The position numbers and the translations under genes are program-made. This document shows, one piece after another, positions 1 through 6,111 of a DNA stretch of 6,519 bases. Source of the stretch: Paracoccaceae bacterium (GTDB lineage: Bacteria; Pseudomonadota; Alphaproteobacteria; Rhodobacterales; Rhodobacteraceae); contig DOHJ01000091.1 of assembly GCA_003535335.1 (NCBI GenBank), positions 1 to 6,519 on the forward strand, written 5' to 3'. Position 1 is the first letter of the stretch. The number at the start of each line of letters is the position of its first letter. The notes beneath the pieces are model-generated. The model was not told the DNA's origin, made no database searches, and was given only the letters and a program-made list of their open reading frames with translations.

Positions 1-16
1 ATCGGAAAGTTAGATA

Positions 17-44
17 TTGATAGATTGTAAAATCGTGCTAACCT
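17..44 (+). promoter_or_regulatory. Candidate sigma70-type promoter for the ABC operon
   Basis: A TTGATA hexamer at 17-22 matches the -35 consensus at five of six positions. Sixteen bases later comes TAACCT at 39-44, a weak -10, preceded by TG one base upstream (36-37), as in extended -10 promoters. Transcription would start near base 51 and leave a leader of about 250 bases before the binding-protein start. No better -35/-10 pair was found in 1-301. This is pattern matching only; the -10 is poor and the true promoter could lie elsewhere. Confidence 0.25.
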
Positions 45-111
45 CGTTGCCAATAAGTGCTGAACAGGCCTGCGTTCGGCAAATAACAACAAACGACCTG
101 GGAGCTAACAT

Positions 112-270
112 ATGCCCGATCGGGCGCTGCCTGTCCCTGACAAAAAGGGGCATCCGACACAAACCCCCGCAGTGACAATCTCCGCATTTAAATGTGCAGA
201 TAATCTGTCTCTTTTAGCAAATTTCAAAAGATGCGCGACGGGTTGGCCCGCACGCCCGAGGCTGGCCTAA
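112..270 (+). CDS. Doubtful 52-residue leader ORF
   Basis: An ATG at 112 follows a Shine-Dalgarno-like GGGAG (100-104) with 7 bases between, and the frame stays open to TAA at 268-270, ending 31 bases before the binding-protein ATG. The product begins MPDRALPVPDKKG and contains two Cys and many Pro; no signal peptide, membrane segment or known domain was recognised. Third-codon positions show no bias toward G or C, and rare AGA and AGG codons occur, which argues against a long-established gene. It could be a leader peptide, a remnant, or chance. It is listed because the ribosome-binding site is reasonable and the stretch is otherwise empty. Confidence 0.18.
   Translation: MPDRALPVPDKKGHPTQTPAVTISAFKCADNLSLLANFKRCATGWPARPRLA
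114..125. repeat. 12-bp perfect palindrome in the ABC operon leader
   Basis: GCCCGATCGGGC reads identically on both strands and begins on the last base of the ATG of the doubtful leader ORF. It could be a protein-binding dyad or a chance GC-rich palindrome. No second copy was noticed in the window. Confidence 0.3.
185..207. promoter_or_regulatory. Two adjacent AT-rich dyads, possible operator
   Basis: CATTTAAATG (185-194) is a perfect 10-bp palindrome. Two bases further on, CAGATAATCTG (197-207) is an 11-bp dyad with 5-base arms around one central base. Their centres are about 12.5 bases apart, close to a single helical turn, roughly 100 bases before the binding-protein start. A GATAAT within the second dyad resembles a -10 box, but no matching -35 sits at 16-18 bases. 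The pair would suit binding of a dimeric repressor or activator, but no regulator is identified. Confidence 0.25.
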
Positions 271-287
271 AGCAACAACATTCAACC

Positions 288-294
288 AAGGAGG
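288..294 (+). promoter_or_regulatory. Strong Shine-Dalgarno site fixing the binding-protein start
   Basis: AAGGAGG is a near-perfect anti-16S match, 7 bases before the ATG at 302. It makes this start unambiguous and predicts high translation, as expected for an abundant periplasmic binding protein. Confidence 0.9.
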
Positions 295-301
295 AATATC
301 T

Positions 302-1999
302 ATGAAAATTAAATCAATCCTGTTAGGCGCTGCATGTGCCTTTGCCATGGCCCCTGCCGCCATGGCCGAACGCGGATCGGACGGCAACGTCAATATCATC
401 TATTGGCAAGCCCCGTCGATCATGAACCCCTACCTGTCTGGCGGCACCAAAGATCTGGAAGCCGCGTCTTTGGTTGTCGAGCCATTGGCCCGCTATGACG
501 AAAACGGCGCGCTGATCCCGTGGCTGGTAGAATCTGTGCCAACCGTTGAAAATGGCGGCGTATCGGCTGATTTGAAAACCATCACCTGGAAAATCAAGCC
601 CGACCTGAAATGGTCTGACGGCAGTGCTTTCACCTCGGCTGATGCTAAATTCACCTGGGAATATTGCACACACCCCGAAGGTGGCTGCGCCCAATCCGAA
701 AAATACAACAATGTGATCAGCGTTGACACACCCGACGCATTGACCGTGGTTGTGACTTTTGATGTTGCCAAACCGTTCCCTTACGGGCCTTTCGTAGGCA
801 GCCAGGCACCTATTTTGCAGGCCGCACAATTTGCCGATTGCATGGGGGCGAAAGCACCGGAATGCACCGAAGCCAACTTTAGCCCCGTCGGCACCGGCCC
901 GTTTACAGTCACAGAATTTCGTCCAAATGACGTAATTTCACTGGCCGCCAACCCGAACTATCGCGTTGCCGACAAACCGGCATTTGCGACCGTTTCGTTC
1001 AAAGGTGGCGGTGATGCAACTGCGGCCGGTCGTGCCGTGCTGGAAACCGGCGAATATGATTACGCCTGGAACCTGCAACTGGCCCCCGATGTGCTGGCCA
1101 ATATGGCGGCTGCCGGCAAAGGTACTGTGGTTTCTTCATTCGGCACATTGGTTGAACGCATCATGGTTAACCAAACCGATGTTTCCCCCGCACTTGGTGA
1201 CGAGCGCGGCACGGTCAAGCATCCGCACCCGTTTTTGACAGACATCAATGTACGCAAATCCCTGTCGATGGCGATTGATCGCGCCTTGCTGGTTGAAATC
1301 GGGTATGGTGCTGCCGGACGTGTCACCTGTAACGTGCTGCCTGCCCCTGCGATTTATGCGTCAACGGCAAATGACGCCTGCAAGGTTCAGGATATCGCCG
1401 GAGCCAATGCGGTGCTGGAAGCGGCCGGTTGGCTCAAGGGGGCTGACGGCATCCGCGCCAAAGACGGTGTGCGTCTGTCAATGCTGTTCCAAACATCCAC
1501 CAATGCCGTGCGTCAGGACTTTCAAGCGCTGATCAAGCAGTGGTGGAAAGAAATCGGCGTTGAAACCGAATTGCGCAACATCAATGCCTCGGTTTTCTTT
1601 GGCGGCGATCCCGGCTCGGATGATACGTTCCAGAAATTCTTTGCCGATGTGGAAATGTATGCCAACAATTTTGATGGCACAGACCCGGAAAGCTATATGG
1701 CAAACTGGGCTTGCGAGCAGGCACCATCGCCAGAAAACCAATGGCAGGGCAATAACATACCGCGGTTCTGTTCAGAAGAATATGACGCGCTAGTTGCAAA
1801 ATATGCCGTTACTGGCGACATTAACGAGCGGGCCGAAATTGCCAAAGCCATGAACGACATGTTGATGCAGGAATTTGTGATTATTCCACTGGTTGACCGT
1901 GGCCGTGTTTCTGCCCATGCAAACAACCTTGGTGGTGTTATCCTGAACACATGGGATTCCGAGCTGTGGAATGTAGCCGATTGGCACCGTGTGAAGTAA
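302..1999 (+). CDS. ABC importer substrate-binding protein, family 5 (peptide/nickel type)
   Basis: This periplasmic protein (565 residues) should capture the solute and deliver it to the permease pair encoded downstream. Residues 1-22 form a classic Sec signal peptide: Lys at 2 and 4, a hydrophobic core, and AMA before a likely cleavage site at Glu23. Family-5 (SBP_bac_5, DppA/OppA-like) hallmarks are KWSDG at 103-107 in the typical 'dGsaFTsaDakf' setting, GTGPF near 197-201, and DINVRKSLSMAIDR near 314-327. Length fits the family. The mature part has eight Cys in four successive pairs (122/129, 180/188, 343/360, 471/490), plausibly four disulfides. The start is set by a strong Shine-Dalgarno site. 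A hairpin separates this gene from the permeases. The family is clear, but the substrate cannot be read from sequence: di- or oligopeptides are most likely, with glutathione, nickel chelates or sugars possible. Confidence 0.95.
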   Translation: MKIKSILLGAACAFAMAPAAMAERGSDGNVNIIYWQAPSIMNPYLSGGTKDLEAASLVVEPLARYDENGALIPWLVESVPTVENGGVSADLKTITWKIKPDLKWSDGSAFTSADAKFTWEYCTHPEGGCAQSEKYNNVISVDTPDALTVVVTFDVAKPFPYGPFVGSQAPILQAAQFADCMGAKAPECTEANFSPVGTGPFTVTEFRPNDVISLAANPNYRVADKPAFATVSFKGGGDATAAGRAVLETGEYDYAWNLQLAPDVLANMAAAGKGTVVSSFGTLVERIMVNQTDVSPALGDERGTVKHPHPFLTDINVRKSLSMAIDRALLVEIGYGAAGRVTCNVLPAPAIYASTANDACKVQDIAGANAVLEAAGWLKGADGIRAKDGVRLSMLFQTSTNAVRQDFQALIKQWWKEIGVETELRNINASVFFGGDPGSDDTFQKFFADVEMYANNFDGTDPESYMANWACEQAPSPENQWQGNNIPRFCSEEYDALVAKYAVTGDINERAEIAKAMNDMLMQEFVIIPLVDRGRVSAHANNLGGVILNTWDSELWNVADWHRVK

Positions 2000-2013
2000 A
2001 CCGCATTTGATAA

Positions 2014-2053
2014 TTGCGGCCCCCAATTCGCGTGCGGGGCCGCAGCATTTTTT
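2014..2053 (+). terminator. Intrinsic terminator/attenuator between binding protein and permeases
   Basis: GCGGCCCC (2016-2023) pairs perfectly with GGGGCCGC (2036-2043). The stem extends outward by a T-A pair and a G-U pair, encloses a 12-base loop, and is followed by six T's at 2048-2053. This is a standard Rho-independent terminator form, beginning 15 bases after the binding-protein stop. Because the permeases lie on the same strand only 23 bases past the T tract with no clear promoter of their own, it probably acts as a partial terminator and mRNA stabiliser. That would keep binding-protein transcript above permease transcript, as known in other ABC operons. Confidence 0.8.
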
Positions 2054-2076
2054 CAGAACCATAAACCGAGACGCCG

Positions 2077-3099
2077 ATGCTGACTTTTACAATCCGCCGC
2101 CTGTTGCTGGCTGTGCCGACGCTTTTGTTTATTGCTCTGGTAATATTCGCCTTGCTCAAACTGGCCCCGGGCGATCCGATGGCCCAGGTGCCGCTGACGG
2201 TGCCGCCCGAAGTCAAGGAAAAGATGCGTGAAGCGCTGGGGCTGGGGCAGCCAAACCATGTGCAGTTTTACAAATGGATGGTGCAGTTTTTCGTCATTGA
2301 GCCACAGGTCATCATCGACCACATATTCGGCACCAGCTTTGCCGAGGGCAAATTGCGCGTAATCAGCTGGCAGACCAGATCGCCGGTGATGGATATTATC
2401 TGGCAACGCATGCCGCAAACCTTGTGGGTTGTCGGGCTGTCTTATGTGGTGGCTGTGATTATCGCTGTGCCAATCGGGGTGATTTCGGCCTACCGGCAAT
2501 ATTCATGGTTTGACCAGATCGGCACGTTTGTTTCGATGATCGGCTTTTCGGTGCCGACATTTTTCACCGGCGTTTTGTTGATTGTGATCTTTTCGGTGCT
2601 GATCCCGACCGGCAGTTTTTTCTGGCTACCATCAATTTACGACACCACGCTGGTGGTTGACAGCTGGGAAACCCTTGGCAAGCAAATCCGCCAGATGATC
2701 ATGCCGGTTTTTGTGCTGGCGCTTTATAATGCGGCCCAAATCAGCCGGTTTATGCGGGCCTCGATGCTGGACAATCTAAATCAGGATTATGTGCGCACCG
2801 CGCGGGCCAAGGGCCTGACAGAAAAATCCGTGGTGCTGGTGCATGTTCTGCGCAATTCCATGATACCGGTTGTCACGGTGATTGCCCTGGGGGTGCCGAC
2901 GATTTTTGGCGGCTCCTTGATTACCGAGCAAATTTTCAAGGTAAACGGCATTGGTCAGCTGCTGATCACCGCCATTCAGGCCAATGATTTGCCGATGGTG
3001 CAGACCATTACCTTTATTTTTGCCATCCTGATTGTGGTGTTTAACCTGATCGCCGATATTCTTTACGGCATTCTAGACCCAAGGATCCGCTATGACTGA
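2077..3099 (+). CDS. ABC importer inner-membrane permease, DppB/OppB type
   Basis: One of two transmembrane subunits of the importer (340 residues, close to E. coli DppB). The N-terminus has the family pattern: a short basic start (FTIRR), a first membrane helix near 8-28, then KLAPGDPMA. A long periplasmic loop (about 30-112) leads to further hydrophobic segments near 115-137, 150-172, 208-226, 262-285 and 309-331. The cytoplasmic EAA loop, which docks on the ATPase, is clear: DYVRTARAKGL at 237-247, followed by HVLRNSMIPVV. The protein ends DPRIRYD, typical of the family. The ATG at 2077 lacks a strong Shine-Dalgarno (only GAG at 2068-2070), but the match to family N-termini supports it. 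The 3' end overlaps the next permease gene by 8 bases. Confidence 0.95.
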   Translation: MLTFTIRRLLLAVPTLLFIALVIFALLKLAPGDPMAQVPLTVPPEVKEKMREALGLGQPNHVQFYKWMVQFFVIEPQVIIDHIFGTSFAEGKLRVISWQTRSPVMDIIWQRMPQTLWVVGLSYVVAVIIAVPIGVISAYRQYSWFDQIGTFVSMIGFSVPTFFTGVLLIVIFSVLIPTGSFFWLPSIYDTTLVVDSWETLGKQIRQMIMPVFVLALYNAAQISRFMRASMLDNLNQDYVRTARAKGLTEKSVVLVHVLRNSMIPVVTVIALGVPTIFGGSLITEQIFKVNGIGQLLITAIQANDLPMVQTITFIFAILIVVFNLIADILYGILDPRIRYD

Positions 3100-3997
3100 T
3101 ACAGCAGAACCAACCAAAGCCCCGCGCAATCAATGGTGGGATATCTGGGGCCAGTTTCGCACCCACAAAGGCGCGATGATCTGTCTGGTGATATTTGTGA
3201 CGATCTTGCTTGGTGTGGCATTTGGCCAATTCCTTTGGAGCATAGACCCAACCTATATTGATATCCGCGCCCGCAATCAGGGGCCAAACCTGAGCCACCC
3301 GTTTGGCACTGATCAGCTGGGCCGCGACACATTGGCACGAATGATCAAAGGTGGTCAAACCTCGCTTGCGGTGGGGTTGGTTGCCATGCTGCTGGCACTG
3401 TTTTTGGGCGCGTTTGTCGGTGTGGTTTCTGGGTATTTTAAACGCTTGGATGGACCATTGATGCGCCTGACCGATCTATTTCTGGCCCTGCCGCTGCTGC
3501 CGTTGCTGTTGGTTATGGTGATGCTGTTTCGTCAGCCGTTAAGTGCTGCATTTGGCCCCGAAACCGGTATTTTTATCCTGATGGTTTGTGCAATTGGCAT
3601 CACCAGCTGGATGCCGACAGCGCGGATTGTGCGCGGCGATGTTTTGGCCCTGAAAGAGCGCGAATTCATCTTGTCGGCCCGATCCATCGGCACCTCGAAC
3701 ACCAAAATGATCCTGCGGCATTTGCTGCCCAACGTGATGTCCCCCATCATGGTTTCGGCCACCTTGGGCATTGCCAACGCCATCATCACCGAAAGCGCGC
3801 TGTCGTTTCTGGGTCTTGGTTTTCCACCGGACTTCCCGACTTGGGGCCGGTTGCTGTTTGACAGCGTTGACTACCTGCAACAATATCCCGAACGGGTTAT
3901 GTGGCCCGGTGTGGCGATTTCACTGACGGTGCTGTCGGTAAACTACATCGGTGACGGGTTGCGCGATGCGCTGGATCCGCGGATCAGGGGGCGTTGA
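3092..3997 (+). CDS. ABC importer inner-membrane permease, DppC/OppC type
   Basis: The second transmembrane subunit (301 residues), partner of the preceding DppB-like protein. A cytoplasmic N-terminal tail with WWDIWGQFRTHKGA leads into the first helix near 29-50. HPFGTDQLGRDTLARMIKGG is the conserved family block before the core permease domain. The EAA loop covers about 189-210, with EREFILSARSIG and then LRHLLPNV. ITESALSFLGLGFPP and the C-terminal DALDPRIRGR are further DppC signatures. The start at 3092 lies inside the upstream gene, with AAGGA at 3081-3085 six bases before it, so translation is probably coupled. The gene is not followed by dppD/dppF-like ATPases; instead its last 14 bases overlap the end of a decayed gene on the other strand. 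Confidence 0.95.
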   Translation: MTDTAEPTKAPRNQWWDIWGQFRTHKGAMICLVIFVTILLGVAFGQFLWSIDPTYIDIRARNQGPNLSHPFGTDQLGRDTLARMIKGGQTSLAVGLVAMLLALFLGAFVGVVSGYFKRLDGPLMRLTDLFLALPLLPLLLVMVMLFRQPLSAAFGPETGIFILMVCAIGITSWMPTARIVRGDVLALKEREFILSARSIGTSNTKMILRHLLPNVMSPIMVSATLGIANAIITESALSFLGLGFPPDFPTWGRLLFDSVDYLQQYPERVMWPGVAISLTVLSVNYIGDGLRDALDPRIRGR

Positions 3998-4366
3998 GCG
4001 ACCCCATCTTATTTTGCAGGCGCTCTCGGGGCTTTAAAAAATTTCCGGCATCACATTGCAAGCAGGTAATTCCATTTCGCCGCCACATATCAACGACTTG
4101 CTGACAATCATCGACATCAAAGGCGATTTGTTTTCCCGTCGCCAGTAAACGGTCCGGCATTTCCTGCTTTACGATATCATCCCGCCTGGGATCCTTGTCA
4201 GCACGCATATAAATCCGACTAAAAAGCAGCACAACCGGCCCATTGGGAGCACCATCCCCCATGGTTGCATTAAATTTGTGCCAGTCCGGTTTAGCCCCTA
4301 AAGGAAAACGCGCCGGTGCGAAATGTCAGCTATCGTGCCATCAATATGGAAAATAACCGTTTTCAT
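3984..4366 (-). pseudogene. Decayed PNKP-like HAD phosphatase (T4 PseT 3'-phosphatase-domain type)
   Basis: Two frames on the - strand together spell a broken HAD-superfamily phosphatase. The 5' piece, ATG at 4366-4364 to TAG at 4300-4298, reads MKTVIFHIDGTIADISHRR and matches HAD motif I (DxDGT) except that the nucleophile Asp is His (CAT for GAT). The frame is then lost; the continuation lies in the frame of GAKPDWHKFNATMGDGAPN and runs to the stop at 3986-3984, consistent with loss of one base near 4298-4310. NGPVVLLF is joined almost directly to RIYMRADKDPRRDDIVKQ (junction near 4215-4223). Relatives have about 40 residues here, including motif II (VSGR/TGR). The rest (motif III Lys in DDIVKQ, motif IV VDD, then VVDMWRRNGITCLQC) matches the T4 Pnk C-terminal domain (DDVVKEEI, IDDR, VVEMWRRIGVECWQ), although the Arg after DD is Cys. 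Intact members remove 3'-phosphates or act as related phosphatases; this copy should be inactive. The family match is from memory of T4 Pnk and bacterial homologues, not from a search. Confidence 0.82.
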
Positions 4367-4395
4367 TTTCAGCTGCCCCGAAATATGTAGCGGCA

Positions 4396-5676
4396 TTAAT
4401 GCGCTTTTCTGATCCGGCGCACGATCCACCAAACCCCCAGCAGCACAAATGGCGTGGCTATGGCTGACAGCATCGGTTTATCCAAATCAGCCAGTTTGGC
4501 CAGCGGATAAAGCGCATAAGTCACCAGATTAATCGCGTAATAACTGATCGCCACCACGCTTAGCCCTTCAACCGTGCGCTGCAAACGCAGCTGTAGATCG
4601 GCGCGTTTATCCATGCTTTCCAGCAAAGCCTGATTTTGGGCCGACCGCTTGACCTCGACCCGTATGCGCAGCAAATCGGCGGCCCGCATCACCCGTTCCG
4701 ACATGCTGGCCAGATACTCCTCTGACGCCTGCACCGTGCGCATCGCAGGTTCAAACCGGCGCAGCATGAATTCCGAAAAGGTCTGGCGCCCTCTAAAACG
4801 AGCCTCGCGCATTGCAATAATGCGTTCTGCCAATATGGCACTATAGGCGCGGGTTGCCGAAAATCTGGTGCTGCATTGGGCCTTTTGATCTTCCAGATCG
4901 GCCGAAATAGCCAACAATTCGCTCAACACATTTTCTTCGGTGCGTGAATTATTTTTAATATGGCCAATCAGTTCGCAAACCTGCACATCAATTTGGGCCA
5001 GCTTTTGGGAAAGATGGCGCGCTTTTGGCAGCGCCAGCATCGACATTGCCTTGTAGGTTTCGATTTCACAAAGCCGCTGCATGGTGCGCCCGACACGCCG
5101 TGGGCTGGTATCAGGTTTGGCAAATATAGCAAAACGCAAATGACCGGCGCTATCAATACGGTAATCACCCGCCACCACCGCGCGCTTGTCCAGCGTATAG
5201 GAAACCGCGATGCTTTCAGCCACAAAACATTCCCTGATTTTATCTTCAACCTCGGTTTCGGCCTCGGGTATTTCCTCAATCCGGATCAAAGCCGAAGTCA
5301 GACGTTTGCCCGTGGCGTTTGCCAGCCAATCGGCCGGAAATTCAGCAAATGCTGTCGGATCAAAAGGCAGCTTTCCGACACCATCGGCAAACAGCGTATA
5401 AGTCACAAATTCAGTGTGCAATTCCCATTTCAACTGGAAGCGCCCCAGATCGCAAAAGAAATGCGTGGCGTCTGGCTGCGGATGTGCCGCGCCAAAACGA
5501 TCCAGCAGTTCAATCAGATGTGCACGGTCCAGCGCCCGGTCGCGGTTGGCGGCATCTTCAGGTTTCTTCAAAGCCAGAAAGACCGCGTGACTTGGCACAT
5601 TTAAAACCGGAAACGGCCGCGCGTGCAGCTCGTTTGTCATGGAGTATCGTAAAGGGTGGTCTTCGATCTGGCTCAT
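4396..5676 (-). CDS. DUF3422 family membrane-anchored protein
   Basis: A 426-residue protein recognised as DUF3422, a mainly proteobacterial family of unknown function usually described as uncharacterised membrane-anchored proteins. The N-terminal hallmark is HPLRYSMTNELHARPFP (7-23). A mixed globular region follows to about 215, then a long, charged, probably helical or coiled-coil region (about 220-368). The C-terminus has two hydrophobic segments, about 372-392 and 401-419, ending in the basic tail RRIRKAH. With no signal peptide and both membrane segments at the end, most of the protein should be cytoplasmic. The start at 5676 has AGGTG six bases upstream; the Met at residue 13 has no such site. 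It lies 39 bases after the CMD-family gene on the same strand, so it is probably co-transcribed with it. No catalytic motif was recognised. Confidence 0.85.
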   Translation of the reverse strand: MSQIEDHPLRYSMTNELHARPFPVLNVPSHAVFLALKKPEDAANRDRALDRAHLIELLDRFGAAHPQPDATHFFCDLGRFQLKWELHTEFVTYTLFADGVGKLPFDPTAFAEFPADWLANATGKRLTSALIRIEEIPEAETEVEDKIRECFVAESIAVSYTLDKRAVVAGDYRIDSAGHLRFAIFAKPDTSPRRVGRTMQRLCEIETYKAMSMLALPKARHLSQKLAQIDVQVCELIGHIKNNSRTEENVLSELLAISADLEDQKAQCSTRFSATRAYSAILAERIIAMREARFRGRQTFSEFMLRRFEPAMRTVQASEEYLASMSERVMRAADLLRIRVEVKRSAQNQALLESMDKRADLQLRLQRTVEGLSVVAISYYAINLVTYALYPLAKLADLDKPMLSAIATPFVLLGVWWIVRRIRKAH

Positions 5677-5715
5677 GGGGGCACCTATTTAGCTTGGCCT
5701 CAACTAAGCCGATAA

Positions 5716-6111
5716 TCACTCACTGTAAACATTTGATGTCGTGGATGCCTCAAACACCTCTTTTGCCGCATTCAGGCCGTTAATCGCCGCGGGCATGCCG
5801 CCATAAAGCGCCATTTGCCAGATGGCCTCGGCAATCTCGCGTTGGCTGGCACCTGCCGCCCGTGCATTTTCGATATTTACTTTCAGCTGCGGCGTGGTCT
5901 GAGCCCCCATCGCAGTCAGGGCTGCAACGGTGCAAAGTGTGCGGGTTTTCATATCCAGCCCTTCGCGGGCATATTGCCGGCCAAAAGACCACTCAACCAA
6001 GGTTTCGGCCATATCCGGCAGCATATCATCATATCGATCCCGCAATATGGTTTCCAGTTCGGGGTTGGTTTTGGCCAACAAGACGCGGCCGCGTTCCAGT
6101 GCGTCACTCAT
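5716..6111 (-). CDS. Carboxymuconolactone decarboxylase (CMD) family protein
   Basis: A 131-residue all-helical protein of the CMD/AhpD-like superfamily, close in size to PcaC. Family features are [19 protein letters not shown] at 41-59, a GAQTTPQLK turn, [19 protein letters not shown] at 83-101, and [11 protein letters not shown] at 103-113. The AhpD-type CxxC redox pair is absent; the only Cys is Cys60. At residue 79, where relatives commonly have His (LKxHI...A...G), this protein has Asn ([12 protein letters not shown]). Without other pca genes, a role in protocatechuate breakdown cannot be claimed; many such proteins are of unknown function. The start overlaps the end of merR by 8 bases, with AGGA about 9 bases upstream (inside merR), so the pair is translationally coupled and probably controlled by that regulator. 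Confidence 0.9.
   Translation of the reverse strand: MSDALERGRVLLAKTNPELETILRDRYDDMLPDMAETLVEWSFGRQYAREGLDMKTRTLCTVAALTAMGAQTTPQLKVNIENARAAGASQREIAEAIWQMALYGGMPAAINGLNAAKEVFEASTTSNVYSE

Noticed and set aside
323..829. A 168-residue - strand ORF
   Set aside because: It is antisense to the binding-protein gene, whose signal peptide and family motifs are clear. The product is low-complexity-like, with no known fold.
2053..2499. A 148-residue - strand ORF rich in His and Gln
   Set aside because: It is antisense to the first permease. The His/Gln-rich composition is typical of the reverse complement of membrane-protein coding sequence.
3996..4025. GAGCG/CGCTC inverted repeat after the second permease as a terminator
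   Set aside because: The stem has only 5 bases with a 20-base loop and no T tract follows; the region is better explained as part of the decayed phosphatase gene.
3984..4262. A 92-residue - strand ORF as an intact hypothetical gene
   Set aside because: The same frame stays homologous upstream of its ATG (WHKFNAT) back to a stop at 4328-4326, and the true N-terminus lies in another frame from 4366. It is the 3' part of a broken HAD phosphatase gene.
4960..5604. A 214-residue + strand ORF
   Set aside because: It lies entirely antisense to the well-supported DUF3422 gene, shows no recognisable domain, and is explained as a shadow frame.
5692..5709. Hairpin between the CMD and DUF3422 genes as a terminator
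   Set aside because: It is a 6-base stem with a G-U pair and no T run on the - strand, too weak to call.
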